From the NCBI GenBank assembly GCA_026874595.1, contig CM049309.1:45848079-45912078 (forward strand): a stretch of DNA of 64,000 nt, in the 5' to 3' direction. Below, piece after piece: positions 39,131 through 51,971 of the stretch (positions within the stretch are counted from its first letter, which is position 1; each line of letters starts with the position of its first letter). The notes under the pieces are model-generated. The model was not told where the DNA came from, searched no databases, and saw only the letters and a list, made by a program, of their open reading frames with translations. The DNA comes from Sipunculus nudus (Eukaryota > Annelida > Sipuncula > Golfingiida > Sipunculidae). The position numbers and the translations under genes are program-made.

Positions 39131-39585
39131 TACACTCTTCAGGCAGCAGTTATTCTCAGCAGTCGGGCCAGACATCCGTTTGTGCAACCACTGCTTTTTA
39201 TGGCAAGTAAAACCAGGTTGCGCACAGGAAAAAAAAATTGTTTTCAGACCACTGAGAGCTTGGTATTGCATGATGCATCCAGCCTAAATTTTAACCATAG
39301 GACACACTCTGTCGTTTGTCTGATAACGCCCTTTCTGGCATAGGGCCAAGAATCAGACCAATGCAAGCTTGTGTTCTAATGTAATCAAACCAACGAGAGC
39401 GGTTGTCATAGGTTTCAAATTCCGGCTGAATGCACAAAGAAAAATATCAGTGGTCCAATTACAATTCTGTGCTCTGTACCGACCCTGGTGTTCATGCCGA
39501 GAGAACCTTGCCATAAAGGCAGTGGGTACACAAGGATGTCTGGGATTACTGCAGTGTATAAGTGCTGCGCGAGGAGTGTAATTCA
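39131..39585. repeat. Long imperfect inverted repeat (hairpin)
   Basis: The left arm from TTCTACACTCTTCAGGCAGCAG (about 39127) pairs with the reverse complement of GTGCTGCGCGAGGAGTGTAA (39562-39581). Inner matches include CAGACATCC / GGATGTCTG, TTTATGGCAAG / CTTGCCATAAA and GACCACTGA / TCAGTGGTCC. Arms of about 210 nt, centre near 39350. Both strands carry modest open frames, which an inverted repeat explains. Confidence 0.6.
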
Positions 39586-40599
39586 TTTTTAATTCACCTG
39601 TTGGTAATTAATAATATGGAATTCAGAATGTCCTGTCTACTTAACATTTATTACCTGAGTGATTGTCCGCACTCAATATCAGTCAACCACCTTTTGTTTT
39701 CCTGGCCAGATGGACCATTTTAACTTTATCTTCTGCCATTTTCATGCAACTCATGACAGAATAAGAGAATTCCTGTTTCTGTACCTAGGAATACACAGGT
39801 AGTAATTGTTCTCTTTTTAGCTGATCTTAATTGTTCTATGAAAAAGCCCAATGTCAGCAACAGCAGAAATAAGGTCAGAAGGTCTCAGGCTTTCTCTCTC
39901 TACTCATAGACACACACACAAGGTTGTCACCATTAACAGCAGATGAACATGCCTGTGTGTTTTAAATCAGTAGCTGAAGGCTGGATGAGAAAAGACTGGT
40001 TGTTATTATAAACGATGAAACAGTTCACTTGTGCACTGATACTTTGTGAACTGCCTTAAAATCAAACCAGTTAAAAGGGGCTGTTTCATTTTTCCTTATT
40101 TGCCATTGCTAAGGCATGGTGAACTTAAAACTTGATTTAAATTATGGTAAGAATGAAGAAGAGCAATGATTTTAAATCTGAACCCTATTGCTACTTATAT
40201 GTATCATGTCTGTTATTCAGTTGTGAGTGAAGTTTCCCAGTATGTATCATATTTGTGGGACAACGTATTGCTACAGCCCTAACATGATGTACAATTTTTC
40301 TTTTAGCTAAATAGGCCAGACATGCATATCTTGACAGGGATTTGTATTTTTAGAGGACAATTGTTAAATACATAATTAATTCAGGTACTTCTAACTATGT
40401 ACACATGGCTGTGTTGTTTATCACTTCTTTTGTACAAGTGACCTTGAGTATAGCACCATATCATAGAAAATTTTTTTGCTTGTATTGTTTTGAAAGCCAT
40501 ATGCCGTAAGAGATCACCTTTATATATTATATTGGCAATCACTAAGTCCATTGGTTAATACTGCCACTTGGTTGTCACCAGCTAGATCTTTGAGTGTTT

Positions 40600-41220
40600 C
40601 ATTTGGTATTTGCTGTCAACATCTGGGTCCTTATGTCATTCAGCAGCCCAGTCGCTGTAAACAGATAGATCCTGGTATCATTCACTGGTGGTCAGCAGCC
40701 GATTCCTTGTGTCCTACACTTGTTGTCAACAGTGGAGTCCTTGCGTCATTCATTAGTTGTCAACAGCTTGGCCCTTTTGTCATTCAGTTGTTGTCAGCAG
40801 CTGGGTTCTTGTTTCATTCTCTAGTTGTCAGCAGCAGGGTATCGGTGTCATTCATTAATTTTCAACAGCTGGGTCCATATGTCATTCACTTGTTGTCAAC
40901 AGCCGGATCCATGTGTCCTTCACTTCTTGTCAACAGCTGGATCCTTGTGTCCTCCACTTGTTGTCAACAGCTGGATCCTTGTGTCCTCCACTTGTTGTCA
41001 ACAGCTGGATCCTTGTGTCCTTCACTTGTTGTCAACAGCTGAGTTCTTATGTCGTTCATTAGTTGTCAACAGCTGGGCCCTTATGCCATTCACTTGCTGT
41101 CAACAGCAGGGCCCTTGTGTCATTCACTAGTTGTCAACAGCTAGATATCATTGGCATGTCATTCATTTGCTTACACCTGCTAGGTCTTACACGTTGTTAT
41201 TGGATGTCCACAGCTAGGTC
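40600..41220 (+). repeat. 34-bp minisatellite, about 18 diverged copies
   Basis: Unit TTGTCAACAGCTGGATCC then TTGTGTCCTCCACTTG; exact 34-bp spacing at 40927, 40961 and 40995, with the outer copies more diverged. The unit lacks stop codons in several frames, so it yields overlapping open frames of 163 and 101 codons that are not genes. Confidence 0.9.
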
Positions 41221-42600
41221 AATAATTTATGACATGGTTCATGTCAGAACATGGTCTTACAATACTGAGTGGTTGATTAAGAACCGTGTGTAACCTGATT
41301 TCATGATCAAATTTGATTTTAGATGAGGACATATTTGGCCGTCAACTCTGTTTTCAAATACACTAATTAAAATGGCAACATTAACATGTACTCCTTTGAA
41401 ATTACGTTTGTTATGTACATAACTCATTACAGCCTAATAGTTGTGGTTTAGAGTGCATTCACAATTCACATACTTCTGTCTCTTTGTATTATGGTTGCAA
41501 TAAAGTGATGTATTTTATATGCAATACATGCCTTGCACGTGCTGAAGTTATTGACCAATGAAACTGATATTGTTTCTGATATTCAGACAGGCCTTGAACA
41601 TTGTATATATAGTAAATTAAAAGAACCTGCACACACTTTGTTTTGGTATATGCAAGGTTGTTTCATGCAGGTTTTGCTGTAAACAGAAAGAAAACAGAAT
41701 AATGTCACTTATTGTTTAAGATTTAACTATATTGTATTCTTTGAGCTTCTCCTGAGAGGGTTTGTAAAGTCGTGTACCTAATAGTACAGATGTTATTTAT
41801 TTTCAGTTGCTTTGTAAATGCATTTTTCGAGGGTTATAATTGCTGATGCCACTTAGGGTTGTGCCTGTCCATCATGATTTTTTTTTGTATTTTCACAAAG
41901 CATTTGATTTGGTTTTATGAAAGAAATGATGCAAAAATGCCAAATTCAGGATTATTTTTATACGCAAGCAACGGTTAACGTAATTTGCTTTGAACCAAAT
42001 GTCACTGCATTTGCTTTCCATTGACAATGCTAATATTAACCATGACAGTATAATTGTAATCATGGTAGCAGTAATGGATGGAGCTGAAAAGATGCCAGTG
42101 CAATGTACATATAATGCCTTGGGAGTCGCACATTTTCCCGTAAATTAGGTCTGCAAATAGTTTGCGGTATTTTAGTTGTAACCTTTGTTTCAAATTTCCA
42201 AATTCAGGCATTGTGCTTAAAGCAATAAGATTGTTGCAATACGCTTTAGTGCACCAGAAAAACTGTTTATAACCGTTTTCACTGAAGCCTACATTTTTCT
42301 TCTTCAATACCATTTATGTTATTGCCAAAACTGACTTGATCCTGTGTATAATTATTAAAGTGACTGTATCCTTCAGACAGTGGCTAGCTTGTCTGTTATA
42401 ACAAGGAAATTCTTGTAGACCTATGTACAGTTATAAGAAATTTGTCTCGCCATGATATAGTGGATTTGAAATATCATGTGATCAGTCAGGTCATGTGATG
42501 TGACAGAATGACTTGTTCCATCAGTGACAGTTGATAGTGTTTCGGTGTAAACACGAATAAATAAAGTCATTCAGGTATTACTCAGACAGTACCAATGCAA

Positions 42601-44760
42601 CATACCTTATAACAAATTTCAAATTTCTGACTTCTGAAATACTTAAGACTTGGTAAATGGAGGGAAAAAACTCAAAATGACATTAAGACTTTTATTTTAA
42701 ATAGCCAATGTTCTAAGTCACAATACATATTTATGATAACTTTTTACCCTTTAATCCTGGGTAACATAAGAATTATTTTTGAGTAGCAATAAAGACACGT
42801 GTAACCAAATTAGAGTGTGCACATATAATTTATCTTGTTATTTTGCATCAGAGTCACTACAAAATGGAATATAGATATTTGATATATATTGAACAGTTTC
42901 CATTTGTAACCAACATGCTTTTCGATTTCTCCTGTACCTGTCTGTAGCATTATGTCAACTGTCCTGTTTTAGAATAATCTGAGTGGACCAGAAGATGCAC
43001 TGTTATAAACAAAGTGCACTCTGTACTTGTTTACACTAGTAAAATCACAGTAAAATCAATGAACAGAATAATATTATGGCATTGAAACATTAAATCTTTA
43101 CACTACATCTTGGTTTAATTTATTCATTGTCTCTCAAGATCCAGGGCATGAACTTCAAATAAAGGCACTAGAACAAACAACTGGTTTATGGAGGGGATTT
43201 TATTTGCTTGTTTCCAAAACATTTTCATGTCTGTAACCATCGGGCAGTTATAATGAATAAGACGTAGTCTATGTACATTTGTAAAGTTTAGCATTTTGGA
43301 TCACAAGTATTTAAACCTTTTGGCACTAATGTTTTATGTGGTTCGTGCGTAACTTGATCCCAAGCTTGATATTGTGAGATCATTTAATATAGAAAACCAA
43401 CCTGACCGTTAGATTATAAGGACGTTTTACTTAATACTTCTATCATAATGTAAAAATGGACATTACTTCTGTATCTTCAACTAATACTTAAGATAGTAAT
43501 TTGTGATATGAATTTCTTAGTTCATTGTTCAATGTAGATATTCATAACATTTTAGATAATCTTTAAGTGATAGCTATGAACATCACCTAATATGATAATG
43601 ATGTCATTGCGTGTACTGATCGTCTTTAAAAATGTTTCTAAGGGGTTACAGCCCAGTGTTGACCTTAAATGAATTTTTTACAGTATTGACTTTCAATCTT
43701 GCTAATTACTACAGGATGTATCGCAAACTGTGTTATTTTCTCTTCACTTGTCAGAACTTTTTCCTCCGACGATTCTTAAACAAAATATAAAAAGAGGATT
43801 AGTAAGCGAACGCTTACAGTACACACCTACATGTATACAGTCATAGGATGTCAGATGCTGCCCAGTGCAGCTTTATTTGATGATTTGTATAAATAATAAT
43901 CAAATTAAACACCAAATGATATACTGGGTAAGAGATATTTGAATGAACAAAATTGACAGTATACATTGTAAAATGAGTGGTCAGTTATAGTAGTCCTACA
44001 CTTGTTGGGTGATCACATATTTACAGCTACTAAGTGAATGTCAGACCCCAGTCCTCTTGGAATTGTATAAGGGTTATACTCCATCATTTCACATTGCTGA
44101 TTTCGTATATATTTAATCTCTAGATAATCTCACGTTTTGGCGGCATTGCATCCTCACGAGGTTATAATAATGACTGGTCTGTTCGTAGAGTGGGGTGGAT
44201 TGCACTTGTCTGCCTTATTAGGGCATATTGCGTCATACATTATTTCATAAAAGACATGTAAACGGACATGTCCCGCATAATGGCATTTGCATGAGCAGAT
44301 ATTTGTGGTTGTGTGACAGACTTTACATATGTATAATACCAGTTTGCCCTTAGGCTTAAGTTGCTTATAATTTTATTTGTATTTTGTATGGGATTTTTTG
44401 GTGAAAGTGTAATATAAAATTTAAGATCATGCAAAACTGCTTGCATGCAATATTTTGTAACTTTATCTACATGTAAGCTATTGTATACTGAAATACAACT
44501 GCTGTATTTGCATTTACTGTTTGAGTTCAGTGTGGAATGTATGACTTGCTACTCTTATGGGTAGAAGAATGTCTGTTTCCTTTTAAAAAAAAGTTAATTT
44601 TCATTTATTGATCTTAACTTTACCCCTGCCAGGAGTTAAGTATTATATTTACTACTAAAATGCTTAAAATTAAATGTGATTCCATATACCGATAGACGTT
44701 ACTCAGTACCAGCTTTTCATCACTAAATGAGTCCGTCAGAGAGCCATAAATTAAACCTTT
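42601..44760 (+). other. Intergenic, no feature recognised
   Basis: AT-rich sequence without coding exons, tandem repeats or dispersed elements that I could identify. Confidence 0.5.
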
Positions 44761-44766
44761 AATTTG

Positions 44767-44780
44767 CCGCGAGGTGGCAG
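44767..44780 (+). promoter_or_regulatory. CTCF motif between ROCK and XKR
   Basis: CCGCGAGGTGGCAG is an exact match to the CTCF consensus CCGCGNGGNGGCAG. It stands alone in AT-rich DNA, between the two genes of the window. A boundary or loop anchor is the expected role if the protein binds here. Confidence 0.6.
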
Positions 44781-45418
44781 TACCTGTTCTAAGGTTTGCG
44801 ACACAGCGAGAGCAAGTTTGATGGCCCTGTCAGCTGGAGGAATAAAGTCTTATAATTAACCACTGCATCTACTTGGCCAGTCTGTCTTAACGTTAGTGTG
44901 TGCTCAGACTAAGATTAGTGTTGTGTGTGTGAGATAGAGAGAGAAAGAGAGAGAAGACAGACTGACAACAGAGACAGACACAGTGATACTGACAAAGAGA
45001 GAGACCAAACACGTTAAACAACGATGATAACAGAAATGCACTACAGGGTAAAACTCTTTCATGGACTGGTAGTAGGTCATTGCCCTTCATCTTGTCCGCC
45101 TATGTACCTGTTTTATTTGTCAGCAGATTTTATTTCATCGGTCGGAAGTATCTGTAGGTAGCGTTGAAGTAAGTAAGAATAGCACAGAAGTGAAGTTTTT
45201 TTCTAAATCGCACATGAATTTGACCCATAGTAACGCAGACAGGTTCTTTGGCTACAAAATGGTGCCTGTAAGTGAAGATGAACCCTAATATAAAGGGAAA
45301 AATCACTCGATCAAAATGACAATCAAATTTCTCCTACTTTCAAAAGGCAATTTAATGGATTTTGGGGTACATCTTTCTCTTTCTTCCACAAAATAACTGA
45401 CTGTTACTGGATCATCTC
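44781..45418 (+). other. Intergenic, GA-rich patch
   Basis: A GA/CA-rich low-complexity run (about 44920-45005, GAGAGAGAAAGAGAGAG). Nothing else seen. Confidence 0.5.
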
Positions 45419-47062
45419 AGATGGACGCTGTTCAGATAGACGCCATTGTATCACATGGGCGCTGTTCATTTGGACGCCATGAAAGTGGACGCTAATCATA
45501 TAGACGCCATCCTTTTATAGACGCCATTGTATGCTGAGTGGGCCCATACATCTTTCATTAAGACCCCTAAATACAAGCCATGTAGCCATATTTTGTTTTG
45601 TATTATATTTTTCTTTACTTGTGTATATCGTGTGAATGGAGACTGACTTGAAGATAAGCCAGCGTATCATAGACGACATCGTATGCTGGGCGGGCCTATG
45701 CACCCTTCGATAGGACGCCTACATAAAGTTGTTTCATTTTATATTTTGATTTGGTACGTATATTGTTTCCTTAAATTTGAGACTAAATTCGATAAAACAT
45801 TTATCAATAACAATGTCAATAATAATATGATGTTTTAGATCATATTTTGTACATCGTGCGAATGAAAATAAACGCTGATCATATAGACCTTATCGTATTA
45901 TAGACGCAATCGTCTGCAAGCTTTCTTTAGAAAGACGCCTATATACAAGTCATACAGTTCACATTTTTATCAAATGTTTCCAGAAAAATGAGACCCAAAT
46001 TAATTATAACCATGTTATGTTTGGATTATATTTTGTTTTCGTTGTATTTTGTGCGAATGAATTTCATTTACCTAACAAATTCAAATTAAATAAAGGTCAG
46101 GAGTAGTTTCAATAAAAGTAATGTCAAGTTAATTGTATTTTCCATGGTAAATTATTCTATCATTCCTTAGTATGTAATTAAAGTTAAAGAACTCGAACAA
46201 TAAAGAGTATGTACATATAATGAGATTAAGTAGTTAACATCAAAAGAAACCCTACCCGTTATCGGGGTATCCCGTTAATTATATGATCAATCGGATTAAG
46301 GGGTTCTAGCTGAGTCTGTACCCGGGACTCGTTTATTGTTAAAACGACATCATATATGATCACTGATCCATGTCCGGTTTCTAATAATTTACTGCTTTTG
46401 CAGAGCTGCAAAAAAATATGGGTGATAAAGTGATATTTGGGGGGCATTTCCAATAAAACCTATAGATTAAATGAGGATCAAATATATCATCCTGAAATTA
46501 AACTTTTAATTCAAATAATTTATTTCCAAATACTTATAAGTTAAAAACTTGAAGCATTAGTATTATACATATAAGAGAACGTATAAAGTCATTGATCTTG
46601 TTAAATGAAAAATCAATAAGATAACGGGACTTACCTAGCCAAGTATATACTGCGGTCTCATTTAAAACTACATCATCTCTATTTCATGCTATAATATTTT
46701 TTTTTATATGATTAGTTAAACGAATTTATATATTTCATATTTCATCACATATACAATTCATACATGAATTACACAACAATATAGGTACTGACATTTCACA
46801 CTTTTAACTTACCAGATATTAACGGATAGACGTCTTGGAAATATAGATGTTGTTCAGATAAACGTCGCATATCATCGCACAGAAGTTGTTGGTTGAATAT
46901 ACTGTCTGCCCACAATAATTATTTAAAAGAAACAATTCCAAATAAAAGTTGAGTAAATACATATTCACATAAATGGAAAGACTTTTTGGAATGTATGCTT
47001 TCAGTTGAACGCCGTAATTCCAGATGGACTATATACCTACGATAAAAAGTGTACCACAAAGC

Positions 47063-47114
<52 letters not shown>

Positions 47115-48490
47115 ATCGGCAAGTCACGGACTCGATTCCCATCGGCAGTGATCCGACTTTTCTGTGTATCATGATCCGTTTTTTTCTGGAAGGGGAGAGC
47201 ACTTTGGAAATGGATGCTGTTCAGATAGTGTTGATGTCTTGCCTTATTATTTTAAATATGATATACGATATATGATAGATTTTGATATACATGATATTAC
47301 ACTTTGATATATAAGATAACATATATAACATATTAATTAAAAAAATAAACGCATTCATATAATATAAAAGCTATGAAATGAATTATACGGAATTTAGGCT
47401 GAGTCAACGCATAAACATGTCCGGAAGCGAGAATTCGGAATGGATACACATTTACTACATAAATGTATAAAGCTATTTTTAACGTCGTATATAAACGAAT
47501 TTATATATTAGAAAACACACACATACATATATTAATAATTATATATATGTAAATATATATATATGGAACAAAACGCCGAAAACGGCGGAAAAATTGGCTC
47601 TATCTATCCGAAATGTAAAACGTAGGTTTATATGGGCGCATTGATTCATTTGCCAATTACATTAGAAAATTTACCTGGAAAAAATAGTAAGTGAACAATT
47701 AAAAATTATAAATAATTATAAAATAACTGTTTCATATATTTCTTCATTTTGGCCTAACCGAGCTATTTTAAACCCTTTTTTTTTGTTTAAATTGTATTTT
47801 ATTAACATTCTGTACTATATAGTCAGCTTTCTTTTACGGTACGCAAGCATATATGTGACCAGTACGGAGATCCCCGTGATGTCATGTGATTATTACAGAT
47901 AGGCTCAATTAGCAGAAGACCTTAAGTATAGAGTTATTGTTATTACAGCACTAATTAATTCAAAGACGGTAAACGGCCTTTGATATTATTAGTAGTTCTA
48001 CCGCTTTGACTGTGTTTTAATTGTCAAATATCAAGATTGAAAATATGAATATTTGATCGAACCGGTTGCCTAGCTGTGTGCCGTTCACACCGTTTGGAAA
48101 CTATAAGTCATTGCGTGACGAAGGGTTTGGTAGTTTTAAAAATAACGTACACAAAATACATTTAGAGAAAAACCTTTATTGACCCAGTTCAATTATACTT
48201 TGCTATCCAGGTTGTTCTTTTGTACCTATGTCGTCCATAAATGGTGCATGTCATCACGGAGATCGATATATAGGCCGATACATATGGTTCCGAAATTGAC
48301 AAAACCGCATAATATTTACAACCAATAACAATGGGTTTAGGTGGTGGAAAATCAATGCTTCTGTTTGTATGGTTATACCTGTATAATTCTCATAGTTGGG
48401 ATAGCGTCTAAGTGAATAGCGTCCAGATGATCAGCGTCCATTTTCTTAGCGTCCAGCTTTCGGCGTCCATTTTAATGGCATCCACCTGTG
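45419..48490. mobile_element. Fold-back-like element with ends built of GGACGC/AGACGCC repeats (candidate)
   Basis: Left end: iterated TGGACGCTGTTCA, ATAGACGCCATTGTAT, TGGACGCTAATCATATAG (45421-45535), with weaker echoes at 45655-45720 and 45880-45945. Right end: the inverse (TAGCGTCTAAGTGAATAGCG, TCCAGATGATCAGCGTCCA, 48402-48485), whose reverse complement reads GGACGCTGATCATCTGGACG. Echoes occur inside at 46825-46870 and 47005-47225. The centre is AT-rich with a CT microsatellite and no recognisable protein. Short iterated inverted ends are the hallmark of fold-back elements; the exact limits are uncertain. Confidence 0.5.
47064..47111 (+). repeat. (CT)n microsatellite
   Basis: An uninterrupted TC run of about 48 bp. 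Confidence 0.98.
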
Positions 48491-48598
48491 CACCGTCGAG
48501 GTGACATGGACCCGAAGATGTTCAACCCTGTTGTCGCATGCCCATGTACCTACCGATTTAGGGAGCAAATCACCTATTGTTCCGACCATTATGGTCAC

Positions 48599-48977
48599 TT
48601 AGGCAAAAAAAAAAGGTTTGGGTTCTCAGCACTTTTTTTCAGAAATCAATGCGGGCAGGCGTATTTTTTCTTTTAATTTTTTTTTTTGTATTTTTTTTTT
48701 ATAAAAATATTAAATGATAAGGGAAAATCATAATAATAACAGATTTATTTGGCTAAACAAGTAAAAGCACTACATTACAAAGGAAATTTCATCAAAATTG
48801 TATGATTTTATCTACTTGAAAGAAATTTCCAAAGGGATTGAGCTCAAAATTGGTAAGGTTTTATTGAAAACCAATTAAAAAAATTTTGATGCGGGGGTTT
48901 AAAATTGACGCGGGCGATGCCTGAGAACCATACCTTTTATTTTATTTTATTTATTTTTTTTTTTTTTTTAGCCTTAT
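48599..48977 (+). mobile_element. TIR element, family B, copy 2
   Basis: TTAGGCAAAAAAAAAAGG at the left, GAGAACCATACC, a T-run and AGCCTTA at the right. The internal words AAGCACTACA, GAAAGAAATTTCC and GATGCGGGGGTTTAAAATTG are shared with 13086-13405. Somewhat longer because of T-run expansions. Confidence 0.65.
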
Positions 48978-49239
48978 GGTTTCGTCTTCTGGATTACTAT
49001 TCTCATAAATGATGAAACAAGGAAACTTGCCAAAATATCCACCGATTTTTTACAACTCTACCGGTTATTTGCGGCTGGATAACAATAGGCTTAAAAAGTC
49101 CTCGACATTGTCAAAGATATTTGCAATCAAGCCGGCATGTAACACCTTTGTTCTAACCGTTCTATATATTCCAGGTTTTCAGGCCGGCAAATATACGACC
49201 TGAAATATCGATATAGATATAGAAGGCCGACTTGAGTGA
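48978..49239 (+). other. Intergenic, no feature recognised
   Basis: Short unique stretch. A 64-codon frame at 49009-49203 shows no known motif. Confidence 0.5.
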
Positions 49240-49700
49240 ATGAAATGTTTAGCTCAGCTGCATGACTGTAAGCCACCTGAGCAATAGCGATGGCCCTTTG
49301 TCCGTCGTCCGTTAAGAGGGCACGTTTTGAAACCATTGGACCCATAAATATATAGCTAGATGTTCCCAAGTTCTCCTACAATATTCATAACTTGGTCACT
49401 GCGGCTGCGTTCCTTCGAGACATCCAAGAAAACCTCCCATTTTCTCTTGAAAACCTATGGGTTACAGTTCAAAACGGCTAATACTAAAATCACTCATGTT
49501 TTTTTTTTATTATTAATTTCAGTTTAAACATTTTATGATTTAATAAAATAATTAGATATATGTGTATGCAAAATTTTAGATTGTATGAGCCAAACTAAGA
49601 ATAAATAATGATGTAACTTTTAATTATAATTTTCAAATTTTTTATATTGCCAATTTTAAACTTTGGTCAAATGTTGTCAACTAGTGATTTGCTGACCCCA
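49240..49700 (+). repeat. Dispersed repeat related to 5211-6650
   Basis: TTTAGCTCAGCTGCATGACT, then CCTTTGTCCGTCGTCCGTTA, GGCACGTTTTGAAACCAT and AGATGTTCCCAAGTTCTCCT, in the same order as in the ROCK intron copy. Confidence 0.7.
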
Positions 49701-51540
49701 CTGGGTGGAGTATTTCAGTGGTATTTTAAAGGGACTGTTGCATTATTTGGCGATTTTAGTTCAGCATACTGAAAGTCCAAAATGATGGTTCAACTTTTCT
49801 TATACAAGACAGGTCTTAATAACATAAGCTTTAATCATTTCACTGTAAATAAAGAATCTGCCGTGGTATAGGGTTTCTGTCCGTCCGTTTACCCCTAAGT
49901 CCAACCGTCTGGCTGTCAGTCAATATATCACTATCTTTTGTGTGCATTATCTCTCAAGAACCATTCAACTGCGGTGAAATTTTACATGGTAATTGATTCA
50001 TTGCTCCATATAAGAGGATGTGTGCTATCATATTTGCATCCCGTAATAAAATCCGATATGTTCGAAGGTTGAAGGTGGTGCCACTAGTCTTTTGCGTGAG
50101 AAAACATTTATACAAGATCCGTCAACATGCAAGACCTAGGGCCTACATGAATATTTATAAATTTACGACGATACATGAAACAACTCCTGAGATCAGTGCA
50201 TGTATTTATTCTACGAAATCGTGAATGTAGGTAGGGGCCACCTGCTTTGTGCACGAGAAAGCAACTGGTAATTAGATCTATTCGTTCTCAATACATCGCA
50301 CAGGAACTTAAGAAAAGAGATCCTGTTGTTGTATATGACACTTCATTTTATTCCGGAGTGTCGGCTTGGAACAAACTGCTCATGAAGCCCTTTATTTGGG
50401 GCGTTGTGATGACACGACATGAACTATGTACGTAGCGGTGCACACGGCGGGAACATACTGACCACATACCGTACAGGCTCCAATAAGGATAATCTAAGTG
50501 CTATTGCCGCCAGGCAGCGCTGCGGGCGGCCTCGGATGCACAATCCGTGCCATCACGTGACCAGCTCCCCCGCGGTGCCAACAGTGTCACTGGCCTTGCA
50601 TGTTCCAAATGAACGATTTCTTGAGCTCATCCAGAATGCCTGGCCATCAATGATAGCTTATAATGTCCCTGGACAGACATAACCCTTTTTCGCTGTCAAT
50701 CGACTGGAACATTGTGGCGGGGACATCACCATGGAATATTTAACTTACAGTGACAGTTTTATGGGTTGTAATGTATAATACCTGAGCTGAATAATGTAGG
50801 CGTTGTAGACTGAAGCCAATCGTCCGCAAATCAACTAACTTCAAAGGCCCCTGCGTTTGTATCACTCATACTCTTTTGTTACTCCAATTTAACGTTCCTT
50901 CATACAATACCCCTTTTAAATTCCGACTCCTTTAACACAGTATAAAAGACATTTATAAAGTAATAATAATATGTTTCCTACATCCATGCCATTATTCTAC
51001 TGTTCAAAGTACACTTTTACTTCTCCCCATCTTTTTTATTATCTGTTGTACGCAAATTTTAGATGATACATCATTGTGTATAGATAATTTTCCCGCAGTA
51101 TTACCAAGGTCACAAAATGTTGGCGTCCGATATTCAAATTAATGCACCGGTTCCTTTCGATGCATTTACTTTTATGTGGATATAGCCCATACATTTCTAA
51201 TGTCATTTGAAGTGACCAGAGAATTATATAAACTGAAACAGTAGTTTTAAAACTTCAAATCCTACTTTTCTATGGTTTTCCTAAAGATAATTTAACAGTA
51301 TTAATATTTTCAAGAACGCTTTACCCCTTCATTTCATACAGTAGCATTCTTTAAGGTGGTTTTAATTTTTAAACGAATAAGCAGAACTATCATTATATAT
51401 AATATAATTCTCAGCAATGTTCTGTCTAGAAATTAAAATTTTTGTCCCCACTTCCAAAGTCAACAAAGGCATTTGTATGTGTAACTGAATCTATGAGCAG
51501 GTCACGAGTTCATTAAATGCGCAATTCTGTTTTGTTTATT
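49701..51540 (+). other. Region upstream of the XKR promoter, no gene
   Basis: About 49860-50110 is a GTCCGTCCGTTTACC-type dispersed repeat fragment. 50420-50690 is locally GC-rich (CCGCCAGGCAGCGCTGCGGG) with an E-box TCACGTGA at 50554-50561, but holds no recognisable protein. The rest is AT-rich. Confidence 0.45.
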
Positions 51541-51971
51541 CTGACGGTAAACGTATGGGGTCATGTTTGCACAACCATTTGGAAGACTCAAAGACACGTT
51601 TTTAATTCACATGCGCGGGTGTCACGTTCAGAAAGCTTTAACGAACGGAGTGAATGCGCGGTCATGGCACGCGCGCTGCGGTGATGTCACGCACCAGTGA
51701 CACTGTCCAGTTTGACACTGATAGAAAATTTCCGGGTGACCGGGAGTAGCTCATTACCGGTTATTAGGCTCACTAAAACTAACTGGCACTCAGCAGCAGC
51801 GCTCATCTGAGCATGAAAAAGCCGGCCTGCTGAACTCACCGCGGCAGAAGTAACGAAACTGTCGATATTCCACACGGCAACAGGAATATAGACACGCCAT
51901 ACCTTGTCTCATAGAAACCAACACGGTGCCCGCTACGTGCGGACCCTTCAGGGAAAACCAGCCCGACACAG
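51540..51971 (+). promoter_or_regulatory. CpG-rich promoter and probable untranslated first exon of the XKR gene
   Basis: Sharply richer in CG than its flanks (CATGCGCGGGTGTCACG, GGCACGCGCGCTGCGGTG), with an ATF/CREB-like TGATGTCA at 51682-51689. It ends in CCGACACAG|GTAAGT (donor at 51972), a textbook 5' splice site. The next coding sequence downstream on this strand is the XKR gene, whose reading frame is preceded by an acceptor at 59879-59881. The transcription start is not determined. Confidence 0.5.

Larger units (their letters stand above)
35453..42600 (+). other. ROCK 3' UTR and downstream region
   Basis: No further coding exon. Candidate polyadenylation signals AATAAA occur at 41499 and 42556 (AATAAATAAA), but I cannot say where the transcript ends. 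The region holds a family A element (35748), a short duplication of GTGGAAACATT...GATGGAATTTCCA (36811-36905), loose repeats of 'ATGGATTCACAT' type (37040-37165), ZNF143-like sites (37675), an inverted repeat (39131) and a 34-bp minisatellite (40600). Confidence 0.5.

Noticed and set aside
39023-39586. Four overlapping frames of 63-106 codons on both strands
   Set aside because: They mirror each other across a long inverted repeat and show no known protein.
40551-41130. 163- and 101-codon open frames
   Set aside because: They are explained by the 34-bp minisatellite, which is open in more than one frame.
50419-50682. 87-codon frame in a GC-rich patch
   Set aside because: No recognisable motif. 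The GC patch may be an upstream regulatory region.
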